DNA of 64,000 bases, taken from Engelhardtia mirabilis (GTDB lineage Bacteria > Planctomycetota > UBA1135 > GCA-002686595). Below, in pieces: positions 45,258 through 54,110 of this stretch (its first letter is position 1; each line of letters opens with the position of its first letter). Made by a program: the position numbers and the translations under genes. The stretch spans positions 3,224,001-3,288,000 of the forward strand of contig CP036296.1 in the NCBI GenBank assembly GCA_007751255.1. Direction: 5' to 3'. The notes beneath the pieces are model-generated. The model had not been told where the DNA came from. It searched no databases and saw nothing but the letters and a program-made list of their open reading frames with translations.

Positions 45258-46189
45258 GCACACCTCCCACCGATCGACCGCGGTCCACGGTCTCGGTCGT
45301 CGTTCCCAGTTGGAACACGATCGACCTGACGCGTATCTGCCTCGAGTTCCTGTACGCCTCCGACCGCCCGGTGGAAGAGGTGATCGTGGTCGACAACGGC
45401 AGCGAGGACGGCTCCGCGGACATGATCGCCGAGCGCTTCCCGGCCGTGCGGCTGGTTCGCAACGCGCGCAACGAGGGCTTCGCGCGGGGCTGCAACCAGG
45501 GCATCGAGCTGGCCACCCAGGACCTGGTCCTGTTGCTCAACACCGACACCGAGATGGCGCCGGACGCCCTGGGGTTGATGGTGGCCTGGCTCGACGAGAA
45601 CCCCGGCTACGGGGCCGTGGCGCCCAAGCTGGTGCACCGTGACGGCCGCGTGCAGCCGACCTGCATGCGCTTCCCCGGGCTGGCCACGCCCTTCTTCTAC
45701 GACCCGCCCGTGCGTCGTTGGTTCCCCGAGAGCCGCGAGATGCGGCGCTACTACCTGCGCGATTGGGACCAGGAATCGAGTCGCGACGTGGACCAACCCC
45801 CGGCGGCGGTGCTGCTGGTGCGGCGCTCGGTCTTGGACGACATCGGACCCTTCGACGAGCAGTTCTGGCTGTTCTACAACGACGTCGACCTGAGCCTGCG
45901 GATGGCCAAGGCGGGCTGGAAGACGCGCTACCTGGCGGAGGCCCGCGTGGTGCACCACGTGGGCGCATCGACGTCGCGCTTCGCGAACTTCCTGCCCGAG
46001 TGGCAGCGCAATCGCCTGGCCTACTACCGCAAGCACTTCGGCGCGGCGGCCGGGGTCTGGGTCAAGGTCTGCGTGTCGCTCAGTTGGTTCGACCACTGGC
46101 TCCGCAACCTCCTGCTGGCCCTGCGCGGCAAGCCCCACGAGGACACGCGCCAGATCACCGAGGCCTTCCGGGAGTTCCTGCGCTCGTGA
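45254..46189 (+). CDS. GT2-family glycosyltransferase, rhamnosyltransferase-like
   Basis: The product is 311 residues from a GTG that overlaps the previous stop. It has the GT-A fold: SVVVPSWNTIDLTRICLEFL, VIVVDNGSEDGSADMIAERF, and the metal-binding region LLLNTDTEMAP. The acceptor-side FDEQFWLFYNDVDLSLRMAKAGW matches WbbL/RfbF-type rhamnosyl or related transferases (E-D-x-D replaced by N-D-V-D). It is the only inverting-family transferase in the operon, so it should make a linkage of different anomeric form from its GT4 neighbours. The sugar specificity is not inferable with certainty. Confidence 0.9.
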   Translation: MSTPPTDRPRSTVSVVVPSWNTIDLTRICLEFLYASDRPVEEVIVVDNGSEDGSADMIAERFPAVRLVRNARNEGFARGCNQGIELATQDLVLLLNTDTEMAPDALGLMVAWLDENPGYGAVAPKLVHRDGRVQPTCMRFPGLATPFFYDPPVRRWFPESREMRRYYLRDWDQESSRDVDQPPAAVLLVRRSVLDDIGPFDEQFWLFYNDVDLSLRMAKAGWKTRYLAEARVVHHVGASTSRFANFLPEWQRNRLAYYRKHFGAAAGVWVKVCVSLSWFDHWLRNLLLALRGKPHEDTRQITEAFREFLRS

Positions 46190-48027
46190 GCAGTTCACCC
46201 GTGAAGAGCGCGACGATCGACGCTCAGCTCGCGCGCCCCCTGGAGCGGGCCCTGGACTGGGCCCTGGGCCTGGCCGACTCCCAGGGCCGGTTGATCTGCC
46301 CCGAACATGGCGTGGAGCACACGGGCAAGAGCGCCTGTGTGGCGATCCTGGCCCTCGAGCTCGGTCGCGCCCTGGGGCGCCAGGACTACCTCGATGCGGC
46401 CGTGGCCCAGGGCCGACGGCTGGTGGCGCGGCTGGAGCGCGAGGGCGACAGCCCGTGCTTCACCTTCCGGCCCGGGCGCCACGATCCCTTCAACTGTTCC
46501 AACAGCGTGATCGACGGTGGGGCGTGCAGCGATGCCCTGGGGTCCCTGGTGCTGGAGTTGGGCGACTCCCTCGGCGCCGACGACCGCGCCGCCTTCGCGC
46601 GGGCCTGCGTGCTCCACGCGCGGACGTACCTGCGTTATGCGGCGGTGGACAAGGGTGTGCCGGCCCAGCGCGCCTGGGCCTTGACCGGCCTCGCCCGCGC
46701 GATCGAAGTGGAGCGTCGCTATCCGGAGCTGCTCGAGGGCGAGAGTCAGGCACCCGGCGACGGTGTGCTCGTCGAGGCGGGACGGCGAGCGGTCGAGATC
46801 CTGGCGGCGATCCAGCATGCCGACGGCAGCTATCCCTACCACCCGCTCGAGTGGGGCGCAGGCCATCCGGGCGCCAGCGACGTCTCGAGCTTCTACCAGT
46901 CGCGGGTCACGGGTTTCCTGCTCTTCGCCCTGCCTGGACTCGGGCTCGAGCCGAAGGCCGCGCAGCAACGCGAGGGGCTCGAGGCAGGCCTCGACTTCCT
47001 CGCCGGCCTGCAAGGGCCCGACGGCGTCAAGTGCGGGTTGGTCGAGGCCAAGCCCTGGTACTGGGGCGCCACCTACGAGGTCGCGTCCCATCCCTTCGAC
47101 GTCTTCACCCTGGCGCGGGGCGGAGCCCTCTTCGGTCGCGACGACTGGTTGCGGGCCGCTCGGCGCGCCCACCGCGTCTGGGGCGACCACCTCACCGGCG
47201 ACGGGCAGCCCACGAGCCACCGTCCGGGTCCCGGTCGCGGTCGCAGCTACCAGTGCCCGCTGTTCTGGGCCGGACACGCCTGCTGGGCCGCGCGCGCGCT
47301 GCCCGAGCTCTCCGCGGCGAGCGACACGGACGAGGGGCAGGTCCAGCCCAGCGTGCGCTGGTTCGCGGAAGCCCAGGTCGCCCGCCTCGAGGACGCTTGC
47401 GTCGTCGCCTGGGTTCGCGGAGCGCGGCCCCGACCGAACGTTCACCACGGGAGCCCCCTCGGCGCCGGCCTGTTGAGGGTGGTCGAGCGCGGCTCGGGCC
47501 GCGAGCTCCTGCCGCGCTGTCGCCTTGGTGGCCACAACCTCGCGGAGTGGAGCGGACTGGCGGGGCACCTGGCACCCGCCCGCGGCTGGCGCGCCGGCGG
47601 CGAGGAACTGCGCTTCTCCCTGTGGTTGGCCCGGGTCGAGGCCCGTGCGGGGCGGCTGGGCTCGGCCCTGCGTACGCCGCTAGCGGTGGCCCGCCGCGGG
47701 ATCCTGGCCTTCGCCCACCCCAGGGTCTCGAGCGCCTTCGACGCCGAACCTGAAGTGGACCTGATCGATCACGGCCTGGTGGTGCGCTCGCGCCTGGCCC
47801 ACCGCGACGGCGAACACGTGGTCGGGTCGGCCCTCGAGCGCACCTTCCGCGTCGACGGTCAGGGCCTGGCCGTGCGCGACGCCCTGGCCTCGGCCGGTGC
47901 CGCGCGTCGGGTGACCTTCTTGCATCCGGGAGCGCGGACGCCGATCGGCGGACCCGTGATCGGCTATCGAATCGGTCCCTCCAGCTCCTCGCCCAGCCCC
48001 GGCGGTCCCGCTGGGGGCATCGGGTAG
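46186..48027 (+). CDS. predicted alpha/alpha-toroid protein of the polysaccharide operon
   Basis: The product is 613 residues; its GTG start overlaps the previous stop. Residues about 10-400 are repeated helical hairpins (VAILALELGRALGRQDYLDA, RVTGFLLFALPGLGLEPKAA), as in the alpha/alpha toroids of polysaccharide lyases, GH88/GH105 hydrolases and terpene cyclases. A Cys/Asn-rich patch (FNCSNSVIDGGACSD) is near 105. The C-terminal 200 residues look like a beta sandwich (LERTFRVDGQGLAVRDALAS), the layout of heparinase II/III-type lyases. There is no signal peptide, so a cytoplasmic role on lipid-linked sugar or precursors is more likely than degradation. I do not recognise the exact family or active site. 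Confidence 0.65.
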   Translation: MSSSPVKSATIDAQLARPLERALDWALGLADSQGRLICPEHGVEHTGKSACVAILALELGRALGRQDYLDAAVAQGRRLVARLEREGDSPCFTFRPGRHDPFNCSNSVIDGGACSDALGSLVLELGDSLGADDRAAFARACVLHARTYLRYAAVDKGVPAQRAWALTGLARAIEVERRYPELLEGESQAPGDGVLVEAGRRAVEILAAIQHADGSYPYHPLEWGAGHPGASDVSSFYQSRVTGFLLFALPGLGLEPKAAQQREGLEAGLDFLAGLQGPDGVKCGLVEAKPWYWGATYEVASHPFDVFTLARGGALFGRDDWLRAARRAHRVWGDHLTGDGQPTSHRPGPGRGRSYQCPLFWAGHACWAARALPELSAASDTDEGQVQPSVRWFAEAQVARLEDACVVAWVRGARPRPNVHHGSPLGAGLLRVVERGSGRELLPRCRLGGHNLAEWSGLAGHLAPARGWRAGGEELRFSLWLARVEARAGRLGSALRTPLAVARRGILAFAHPRVSSAFDAEPEVDLIDHGLVVRSRLAHRDGEHVVGSALERTFRVDGQGLAVRDALASAGAARRVTFLHPGARTPIGGPVIGYRIGPSSSSPSPGGPAGGIG

Positions 48028-48048
48028 TCTTCGAGGCCCCGCGCTCCG

Positions 48049-50304
48049 ATGCCCCCCGTCGAACATCCCCCTATCCGCCCGCAGCACGCTCCGATGGGGC
48101 TGCTGGGGCTTGCGGCCACTGCCCTGTGGGCGGCGCTGATCACCGGTGCCCTCGCCGGAGCCGTCGACGGTCTCATGGCCTGGCTGCATTTCCGCGCCCT
48201 GCCGGCCACGGCCATCGAGGCCACGCGCATCGACCGCTGGAGCGACCTCGTCGGAGGCGCCAGTGCGGCGGCCATGCTCTACGCCGGCGTTCAAGCCCTG
48301 TGGCTGCTGCCGACCGCACTGCTCGCCTGGCTCTTGTTCCTGCGCCGACGCACGGCCAGGTTCGCCGCGGCGACCCTGCTGACCCTGGGCTTCGCGGCCG
48401 GCGCGTTCGTGCTCTTGTACTGGCACACCCGAGAGCGCTTCTTCTACGGCATGCCGGCCACCTCCGCCCCGCGGCTCGCGGTCAGCGGCGCCCTGGCCCT
48501 GGGTTCCGTGGTCTTCGGGATTGCGGCGGGTTCTATCCTGGCCCGGACGCGATTCGGCCTTCGGGCTGGCGCTACGGCTCTGTCGCTGCTGCTGGTGTCC
48601 GTCGGCGCGGTCTGGGCCACAGGGCAGAGCCGCTCGGTGTCGGACCGCGGACGCATCAACGATCGCAACCGCGAGGTGCCCAACGTGGTCCTGATCGTGA
48701 TCGACGCGCTGCGGGCCGACGTCTTGGGCTGCTACGGGAACGGAACGGTGGCTACGCCGAATATCGACGCCCTGGCGGCCGGCGGGGCGGTGTTCGACAA
48801 CGCCTTCGCCAACGCGCCCTTCACCGGCGCGAGCTTCGCGTCGTTCTTCACCGGTCAGTACCCGCGCCGCCACGGGATCCTGACCATGGGGCCGGAGCTG
48901 CGCGTCGAGCCAGGGATCACTTTCACCCAGCTGCTCGACGGCGGGGTGCGCGCGGACGGTACGCGGATGCTCGAGGGGGACGTGGTCGCCTCGGCCTTCA
49001 TGACCGGGGCCCTGTCCCACGGCTCGGGGCTGATGGCGGGCTTCGACGCCTACCGCGAGCTGATGATGGGGCACGACCTGGTCGACCTCGGCAGCCGCTG
49101 GAGCGTGTTCCGCTCGGAGCTCGTGCCCTCGATCCTGCGCGCCAAGGTCGAGGGCAAGCTCGACCTCGACCTGCTGGTGAACTCGGCGCGGACCTGGATC
49201 GGGCGCAATGCGGATCGGCGCTTCGCGCTCTTCCTGCACCTGTACTCGACCCACACGCCCTACGACCCGCCGGAACCCTTCCGCTCCGACTACGTGGATC
49301 CGGACTACGACGGTCCGATCCAGACCTTCTATGCCGACATGCGCGTGGCCCTGGAGCAGGCCGAGTTCGGCGACTGGGACCCGACCGACGCGGACCTGCG
49401 CCAGATCTACGACCTCTACCTGGGCGGCGTGGCCCAGGCCGACCACCACGTGGGTCTGCTGGTGGAAGAGCTGCGTTCGCAGGGGTTGCTGGAGGACACG
49501 CTGATCATCGTCACCTCCGACCACGGGGAGGACTTCGGCGCCGGGCGGCGACCGGGGACCGACTTCGGTCGCTGGGAGCACAACCACATGTACCGCTCCA
49601 ACCTCCACATCCCGCTGATCCTGCACTGGCCGGCGGGGATCGAGGGCGGCGCCCGGGTGGAGGCCCTGGTCGAGGGCGTCGACCTGTTGCCGACGGTGGC
49701 GGACGCAGCGGGCATCGAGCCGCTGCCCTCCGAGGAGCCCTCGGACCAGGTGGACGGCCGCAGCCTGCTGCCCCTGGTGCGCGGCGAGCGACAGGACCAC
49801 AAGCCCTTCGCCTTCGCCGAGGACGGTACCTACGTGTCGATCTTCGATCGCCGCAACATGCTGACGCTGGAGCGCTACGCGGTCCTGCCGGATGGGTGGC
49901 AGGTGGTCCTGGAGGAGGGCATCGGGTCGGTGCGCTTCCACGACTTCGACCAGGACCCGACCGGGGAGACCGACCTGTTCGCCGACATCGTGCGCGGCGG
50001 GAACGAACGCGTGGCGACACCACAGAACGTCGAACGCGTGATGGTCGACGTGGACCGGCTGCGCGCGGCCCTGCTCGAGTGGAACGCGACCATGCCGATC
50101 CCGGTCGAATCCGTGGCGCGCTCGGCGCGGGACCTGGAGACGGAGCAGAACGCGGCCCTGGCGGCTGGAGGGTCGCGGGCGCAGGCCGAGGCCGACAAGT
50201 TGGAGCAACTCGGCTACGCCGCCGGCTGGAACCAGTACGTGGGCGAGCTGCGCGATCGAGTGCTGGAGCGGCGCGCCGAACGGGCCGAGGACGGCTCCTG
50301 GTGA
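48049..50304 (+). CDS. membrane-anchored sulfatase-superfamily enzyme with Thr nucleophile position
   Basis: The product is 751 residues from ATG 48049. Four to five N-terminal helices occupy about 17-190. The extracytoplasmic alkaline-phosphatase-superfamily domain begins NVVLIVIDALRADVLGCYGN with metal ligand D219. The sulfatase C/S-x-P-x-R signature is replaced by T259-G-A-S-F in APFTGASFASFFTG, so a formylglycine cannot form. The SDHGEDFG metal motif is intact, and HMYRSNLHIPLILHWPAG is a conserved family stretch. The multi-helix anchor plus Thr resembles LtaS/EptA-type phospho-transferases rather than sulfatases. The location inside the glycosyltransferase operon suggests decoration of the polysaccharide. 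Stop overlaps the next GTG start. Confidence 0.82.
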   Translation: MPPVEHPPIRPQHAPMGLLGLAATALWAALITGALAGAVDGLMAWLHFRALPATAIEATRIDRWSDLVGGASAAAMLYAGVQALWLLPTALLAWLLFLRRRTARFAAATLLTLGFAAGAFVLLYWHTRERFFYGMPATSAPRLAVSGALALGSVVFGIAAGSILARTRFGLRAGATALSLLLVSVGAVWATGQSRSVSDRGRINDRNREVPNVVLIVIDALRADVLGCYGNGTVATPNIDALAAGGAVFDNAFANAPFTGASFASFFTGQYPRRHGILTMGPELRVEPGITFTQLLDGGVRADGTRMLEGDVVASAFMTGALSHGSGLMAGFDAYRELMMGHDLVDLGSRWSVFRSELVPSILRAKVEGKLDLDLLVNSARTWIGRNADRRFALFLHLYSTHTPYDPPEPFRSDYVDPDYDGPIQTFYADMRVALEQAEFGDWDPTDADLRQIYDLYLGGVAQADHHVGLLVEELRSQGLLEDTLIIVTSDHGEDFGAGRRPGTDFGRWEHNHMYRSNLHIPLILHWPAGIEGGARVEALVEGVDLLPTVADAAGIEPLPSEEPSDQVDGRSLLPLVRGERQDHKPFAFAEDGTYVSIFDRRNMLTLERYAVLPDGWQVVLEEGIGSVRFHDFDQDPTGETDLFADIVRGGNERVATPQNVERVMVDVDRLRAALLEWNATMPIPVESVARSARDLETEQNAALAAGGSRAQAEADKLEQLGYAAGWNQYVGELRDRVLERRAERAEDGSW

Positions 50305-51542
50305 ACGCAACGAGCTCCAACTCCGCGGGCGAGAATCCATCCACCGACGGACCCCGACTGGACCTGATCGCCAACGCGCGCATGCCCTCCCAACGGGCCC
50401 AGTCGCTCCAGGTGGCGCAGATGGCGGCCGCCTTCCAGGCCGTCGGCGCGCGGACGCGGCTGCTCCACGCGCGCCGCATCCCGACCCCCGCCCTGCCCGG
50501 CGGCGCCGACTTGTGGTCCCACTACGCGGTGCCCGACGGTCCGCGGCCCCAGGTCGAGGCCGTGCCTTGCCTGGATTGGATCGACCGTTCGCCGCGCCGC
50601 TTGCAGTTCGGCCCCGCACGCCTGCAGGAGTGGACCTTCGCCCGCAACGCCGCGGAGCGCAGCCTCGCCCCGCCCGCCGCGGACCTGGTCCTGTCACGCG
50701 AGATCGAGAGCGCGGTGCACCTGTTGCGCTCTGGACACGGGGGCGTGTTCGTGGAGATCCACCGCGTCCCGGGCGGATCCACCCGCCGCCGCTGGCTGCG
50801 CGAGGTCGCCGAGCGCGCGCGCGGGGTCGTGGCCATCTCCGGCGGAGTTCGCGACGATCTGCTGGCCCTGGGCGTTCCGGACGAGGCCCTGGTGGTGGAG
50901 CACGACGGCGTGGCCCTGGAGCGCTTCGACGGCAGCCTGACGGTGCCCGCCGCCCGCGCCGCGATCGACGTGCCCGCGGAGGTGCCGTTGGTGGTCTACA
51001 CGGGCGGGTTGCTGGACTGGAAGGGCGTCGACGTGTTGGTCGACGCGGCGCGGCGGCTGCCCGAGGTGCGCTTCGTGATCGCGGGCGGCATGGACGCGGA
51101 CGTGGCCCAGCTCCGCGACTACGCCAGCGGACTCTCGAACGTGCGCTTCGACGGCTTCGTGGCTCCGGAGAAGGTTCTGTCGTATCTCGTCGCCGGTGAC
51201 GTGGGGGTGGTACCCAACCGCTCGTACCCGCCGATCAGCGCCAAGTACACCTCGCCGCTGAAGGTCTTCGAATACCTGGCCGCGGGGCTGCCGATGGTCG
51301 TCAGTGACCTGCCCAGCCTGCGCGACATCCTCGACCCGGCCTCGGAGGCGATCTTCGTCGAGCCCGATTCGCCCTCCCTCCTGGCGGAGGGGATTCGGCG
51401 GCTCTTGGACGATCGGCACCTCGGCTACCACTTGGCCAAGCGCGGGCGGATTCGCGCCCAGCGCCACTCCTGGCGCGCGCGTGCGCGCCGGCTCCTGGAC
51501 TGGATGCAGACCCGCACCGGCGTGGCCGGAGGTGCAGCTTGA
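50301..51542 (+). CDS. GT4-family glycosyltransferase (F)
   Basis: The product is 413 residues from GTG 50301, overlapping the sulfatase-like stop. The N-terminal domain begins after a polar 25-residue tail with RLDLIANARMPSQRAQSLQV. The donor domain has LVVYTGGLLDWKGVDVLVDA, and the E-x7-E region reads KYTSPLKVFEYLAAGLPMVV, where the first Glu is replaced and the second kept. It then couples (TTGA) to the next gene. The acceptor-side loop SRQAQS/ PSQRAQS is a common variant in capsule transferases. Confidence 0.87.
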   Translation: MNATSSNSAGENPSTDGPRLDLIANARMPSQRAQSLQVAQMAAAFQAVGARTRLLHARRIPTPALPGGADLWSHYAVPDGPRPQVEAVPCLDWIDRSPRRLQFGPARLQEWTFARNAAERSLAPPAADLVLSREIESAVHLLRSGHGGVFVEIHRVPGGSTRRRWLREVAERARGVVAISGGVRDDLLALGVPDEALVVEHDGVALERFDGSLTVPAARAAIDVPAEVPLVVYTGGLLDWKGVDVLVDAARRLPEVRFVIAGGMDADVAQLRDYASGLSNVRFDGFVAPEKVLSYLVAGDVGVVPNRSYPPISAKYTSPLKVFEYLAAGLPMVVSDLPSLRDILDPASEAIFVEPDSPSLLAEGIRRLLDDRHLGYHLAKRGRIRAQRHSWRARARRLLDWMQTRTGVAGGAA

Positions 51543-52711
51543 AGGTCGTGTTCCTGACCGATTCGCTCTCCGACCTGGACGGGGTCGGGCGCTATGCCGT
51601 GTGCCTGCTCAAGGCGTTGCAGGCGCGCGATCCCGAGCTCGAGGTGCAGGTGCTGCTGGCGCGCAAGCACCGACCGACCTCCGAATCGGTGCCGCCGAGT
51701 TGGCCCGTGGAGGTGGTGCTGCCCCCGGACTACTTCTTCTACATGTCGCCCCTGCGCTTCTGGGTCAGCCTGGTGCAGTCCACCTGGCGCACCTGGCGCG
51801 TGGCGCGCAGGGCGGATCTGGTCCACGCGATCAAGGACTACCCGCACAACCTGGTGGGGCTCTTGGGAGCGCGCCTGGCAGGGGTTCCCTGCGTAGCCAC
51901 GGCCCACGGGACCTACACGGTGCAGCCGGTGCTCGACCAGCGGCACCGGCGCCTGGCCGCCTGGGCCTACCGGCGCTTCGACGGGATGATCACCGTTTCA
52001 GCCTACACGGCGCGGCGCCTGGCGGACGTGCTCGAGACCACCGGGATCGAGCTACCGCGGATGCGGACGATCCCGAACTGCGTGGAGGTCGAGCCCCTCG
52101 AGGCCGAACAGCACCTGGGCGCGCGCCCCTGGCACGGCCTGCGCTTCACCCTCGGCGTGGGCGAGACCAAGGAGCGCAAGGGCCACCACCTGGCCCTGGC
52201 CGCCTGGGTGCAGGTGGCCGCTGACCATCCGGACCTGCACCACTTCATCGTCGGGCGCCTGTCGGAGGACGACTACGAGCAGCGCCTGCGTTCGATCGCG
52301 GCCGAGGCGGGGATGGCGGACCGCGTGCACTTCCTGGGGAACATCACCGAGGCCGAGAAGATCGACCTGCAACAGCGTTGCGAGGTCTTCGTGCACACGC
52401 CGGTGACCGCCTCCGACGGCGGGTTCGAGGGCTTCGGGATCGTCTACCTCGAGGCCTCGGCCTGCGGCAAGCCGGTGATCGGGACCCTGGAGTGTGGTGC
52501 CGAGGATGCGATCGTCGATCGCGTGACCGGCTACCTGTGCGAGCCGGAGGTCGAGTCCGTGCGCGATGCGCTCGAGCGCCTGATCGCCGATCCCGTTCTA
52601 GGAGCGCGCCTCGGCGCCCAGGGCCGCGCCCACGCGCGCTCCAACACCTGGGCGCGCAATGCGGACGCCGTCCTGGCGCTGTACCGCGAGATCCTGAAAG
52701 TGGGGCGCTGA
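51539..52711 (+). CDS. GT4-family glycosyltransferase (G)
   Basis: The product is 390 residues from a TTG overlapping the previous stop. Acceptor-side KVVFLTDSLSDLDGVGRYAV and the DLVHAIKDYPHNLVGLLGAR segment are followed by a donor domain with LRFTLGVGETKERKGHHLAL and the E-x7-E motif GGFEGFGIVYLEASACGKPV. All motifs are intact. The flippase gene starts seven bases later. Confidence 0.9.
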   Translation: MKVVFLTDSLSDLDGVGRYAVCLLKALQARDPELEVQVLLARKHRPTSESVPPSWPVEVVLPPDYFFYMSPLRFWVSLVQSTWRTWRVARRADLVHAIKDYPHNLVGLLGARLAGVPCVATAHGTYTVQPVLDQRHRRLAAWAYRRFDGMITVSAYTARRLADVLETTGIELPRMRTIPNCVEVEPLEAEQHLGARPWHGLRFTLGVGETKERKGHHLALAAWVQVAADHPDLHHFIVGRLSEDDYEQRLRSIAAEAGMADRVHFLGNITEAEKIDLQQRCEVFVHTPVTASDGGFEGFGIVYLEASACGKPVIGTLECGAEDAIVDRVTGYLCEPEVESVRDALERLIADPVLGARLGAQGRAHARSNTWARNADAVLALYREILKVGR

Positions 52712-52718
52712 GCGCCAC

Positions 52719-54110
52719 ATGAAGCGACTGCTACAGAGCCGCTTCCTCAAGGACTCGGCGATCCTGCAGGCCTCGGGCGCGATCGTTGCCCTGAGCTCGC
52801 TGTTGGGCGTGGTGGTCGTGTCCTGGGCGATCGGCTCGGACCAGATGGGTGAGTACATCACCGCGGTCTCGCTCTACGGGCTGTTCTTCATGGTCTTCAA
52901 CACGGGCGTCATGCAGGCGGCCGTGACCCAGATCGCGTCCAACCTGGCGCAGAAGCGGGTCGAGAAGATCGCTTCCTGGCAGGCCTTCCTCGTGAAGGTC
53001 TATGCCCTGGCGGGCATCTTCCTCTTGGTGGTCGGCTACTTCGTGCTGCCGCCCCTCGGCGCCGCGGTGGGGGACAGTCGACATGTTGGCGACATGGCCT
53101 GGTGGCTGTGCGCTTCGCCCCTGTTGGAGTTGCCGCGGGTCGTTGCCGCGACGACCTTCCAGGCCTCCCGTCGCATGTCGGAGCTGGCGAGATTGGAGCT
53201 GGGCACCGAGCTGGGTCGGCTGATCCTGGTCGTCATCGGCGCCCTCGCGATCGGCGACGCCCGTGGACCGCTCTTGGGCACTCTCGGCGCCACCGTGGTC
53301 GGTTCCGTGATCGGCGTCGTGCTCTACCGTCGCATTGCCCACGATCCGGATACCGAGCTGCCCACGCCGCGCGTGATCCTGGCCCACGTGCGCGACGTTC
53401 CGCTGCGCAAGGGCCTGCGCCTGGGGATTCGCATCGGGGCCCTGCGTAGCATCGACGCCCTGGCTGGGAACATCCTCCCGCCGCTGTTCATCCAGCACGC
53501 GGGGCGCTCGATCGGCTTCCCCCACACCGACCAGTGGGTCTCCTACTTCCGCATCGCCCAGCGCGTGATGCAGGTGCCGGTGATCGCGCTGCAGGGCATC
53601 AGCCGCACCGCCCTGCCGGCCCTGAGTCAGATCGCCGGACGCCGCGACGACGTGGCCTTCGAACGCGCCTTCCAGCGCGTCACGGTCGGTTCGGGGTTGA
53701 TCACGGGGGTGGGGGTGTTGGTGGCTCTCTTGCTCGTGAAGTTACCGGTGACCTGGTTCCTGCCGCCGGACTTCCACGGCCCGGTGCCCCAACTCTGCGC
53801 GATCCTGGCCATCGGCTACGGCATCCTCGGCTTCGCCGTGGCCTTCGACTCGTACTACATCCTCACCAACCAGCTCAACTTCGGACTGCGCCTGGCGATC
53901 GCTTCGATGCTGGTGACGATCCCGATGGTCTATTGGTTCTGCCTGATCTCGCCCGCCACCGGCGCCGCCTGGGGCATGGTCGTGATCCACACCTGGGGGG
54001 GCGTGCACCTGGCGTTCATCGCGCGCTACTTCCGAGCGGGTCGGGGACGCGGGATGTTCGATGAGGCAGCTCCCGTGGCCGCCAAGGCGACGGGGGAGGC
54101 AGGCCTGTGA
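52719..54110 (+). CDS. Wzx-type polysaccharide flippase (MOP superfamily)
   Basis: The product is 463 residues with about twelve hydrophobic helices, from ATG 52719. The first helix pair reads KDSAILQASGAIVALSSLLG and VVVSWAIGSDQMGEYITAVS. The second half begins with YFRIAQRVMQVPVIALQGIS and ends with the GLRLAIASMLVTIPMVYWFC helix. This matches the Wzx/polysaccharide-biosynthesis family of the MOP exporters, which flip undecaprenyl-linked oligosaccharides to the outer face of the cytoplasmic membrane. Its presence with the initiating transferase at 36109 implies a Wzx-dependent pathway. A Wzy polymerase is not visible in the window. Stop overlaps the next GTG. Confidence 0.9.
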   Translation: MKRLLQSRFLKDSAILQASGAIVALSSLLGVVVVSWAIGSDQMGEYITAVSLYGLFFMVFNTGVMQAAVTQIASNLAQKRVEKIASWQAFLVKVYALAGIFLLVVGYFVLPPLGAAVGDSRHVGDMAWWLCASPLLELPRVVAATTFQASRRMSELARLELGTELGRLILVVIGALAIGDARGPLLGTLGATVVGSVIGVVLYRRIAHDPDTELPTPRVILAHVRDVPLRKGLRLGIRIGALRSIDALAGNILPPLFIQHAGRSIGFPHTDQWVSYFRIAQRVMQVPVIALQGISRTALPALSQIAGRRDDVAFERAFQRVTVGSGLITGVGVLVALLLVKLPVTWFLPPDFHGPVPQLCAILAIGYGILGFAVAFDSYYILTNQLNFGLRLAIASMLVTIPMVYWFCLISPATGAAWGMVVIHTWGGVHLAFIARYFRAGRGRGMFDEAAPVAAKATGEAGL

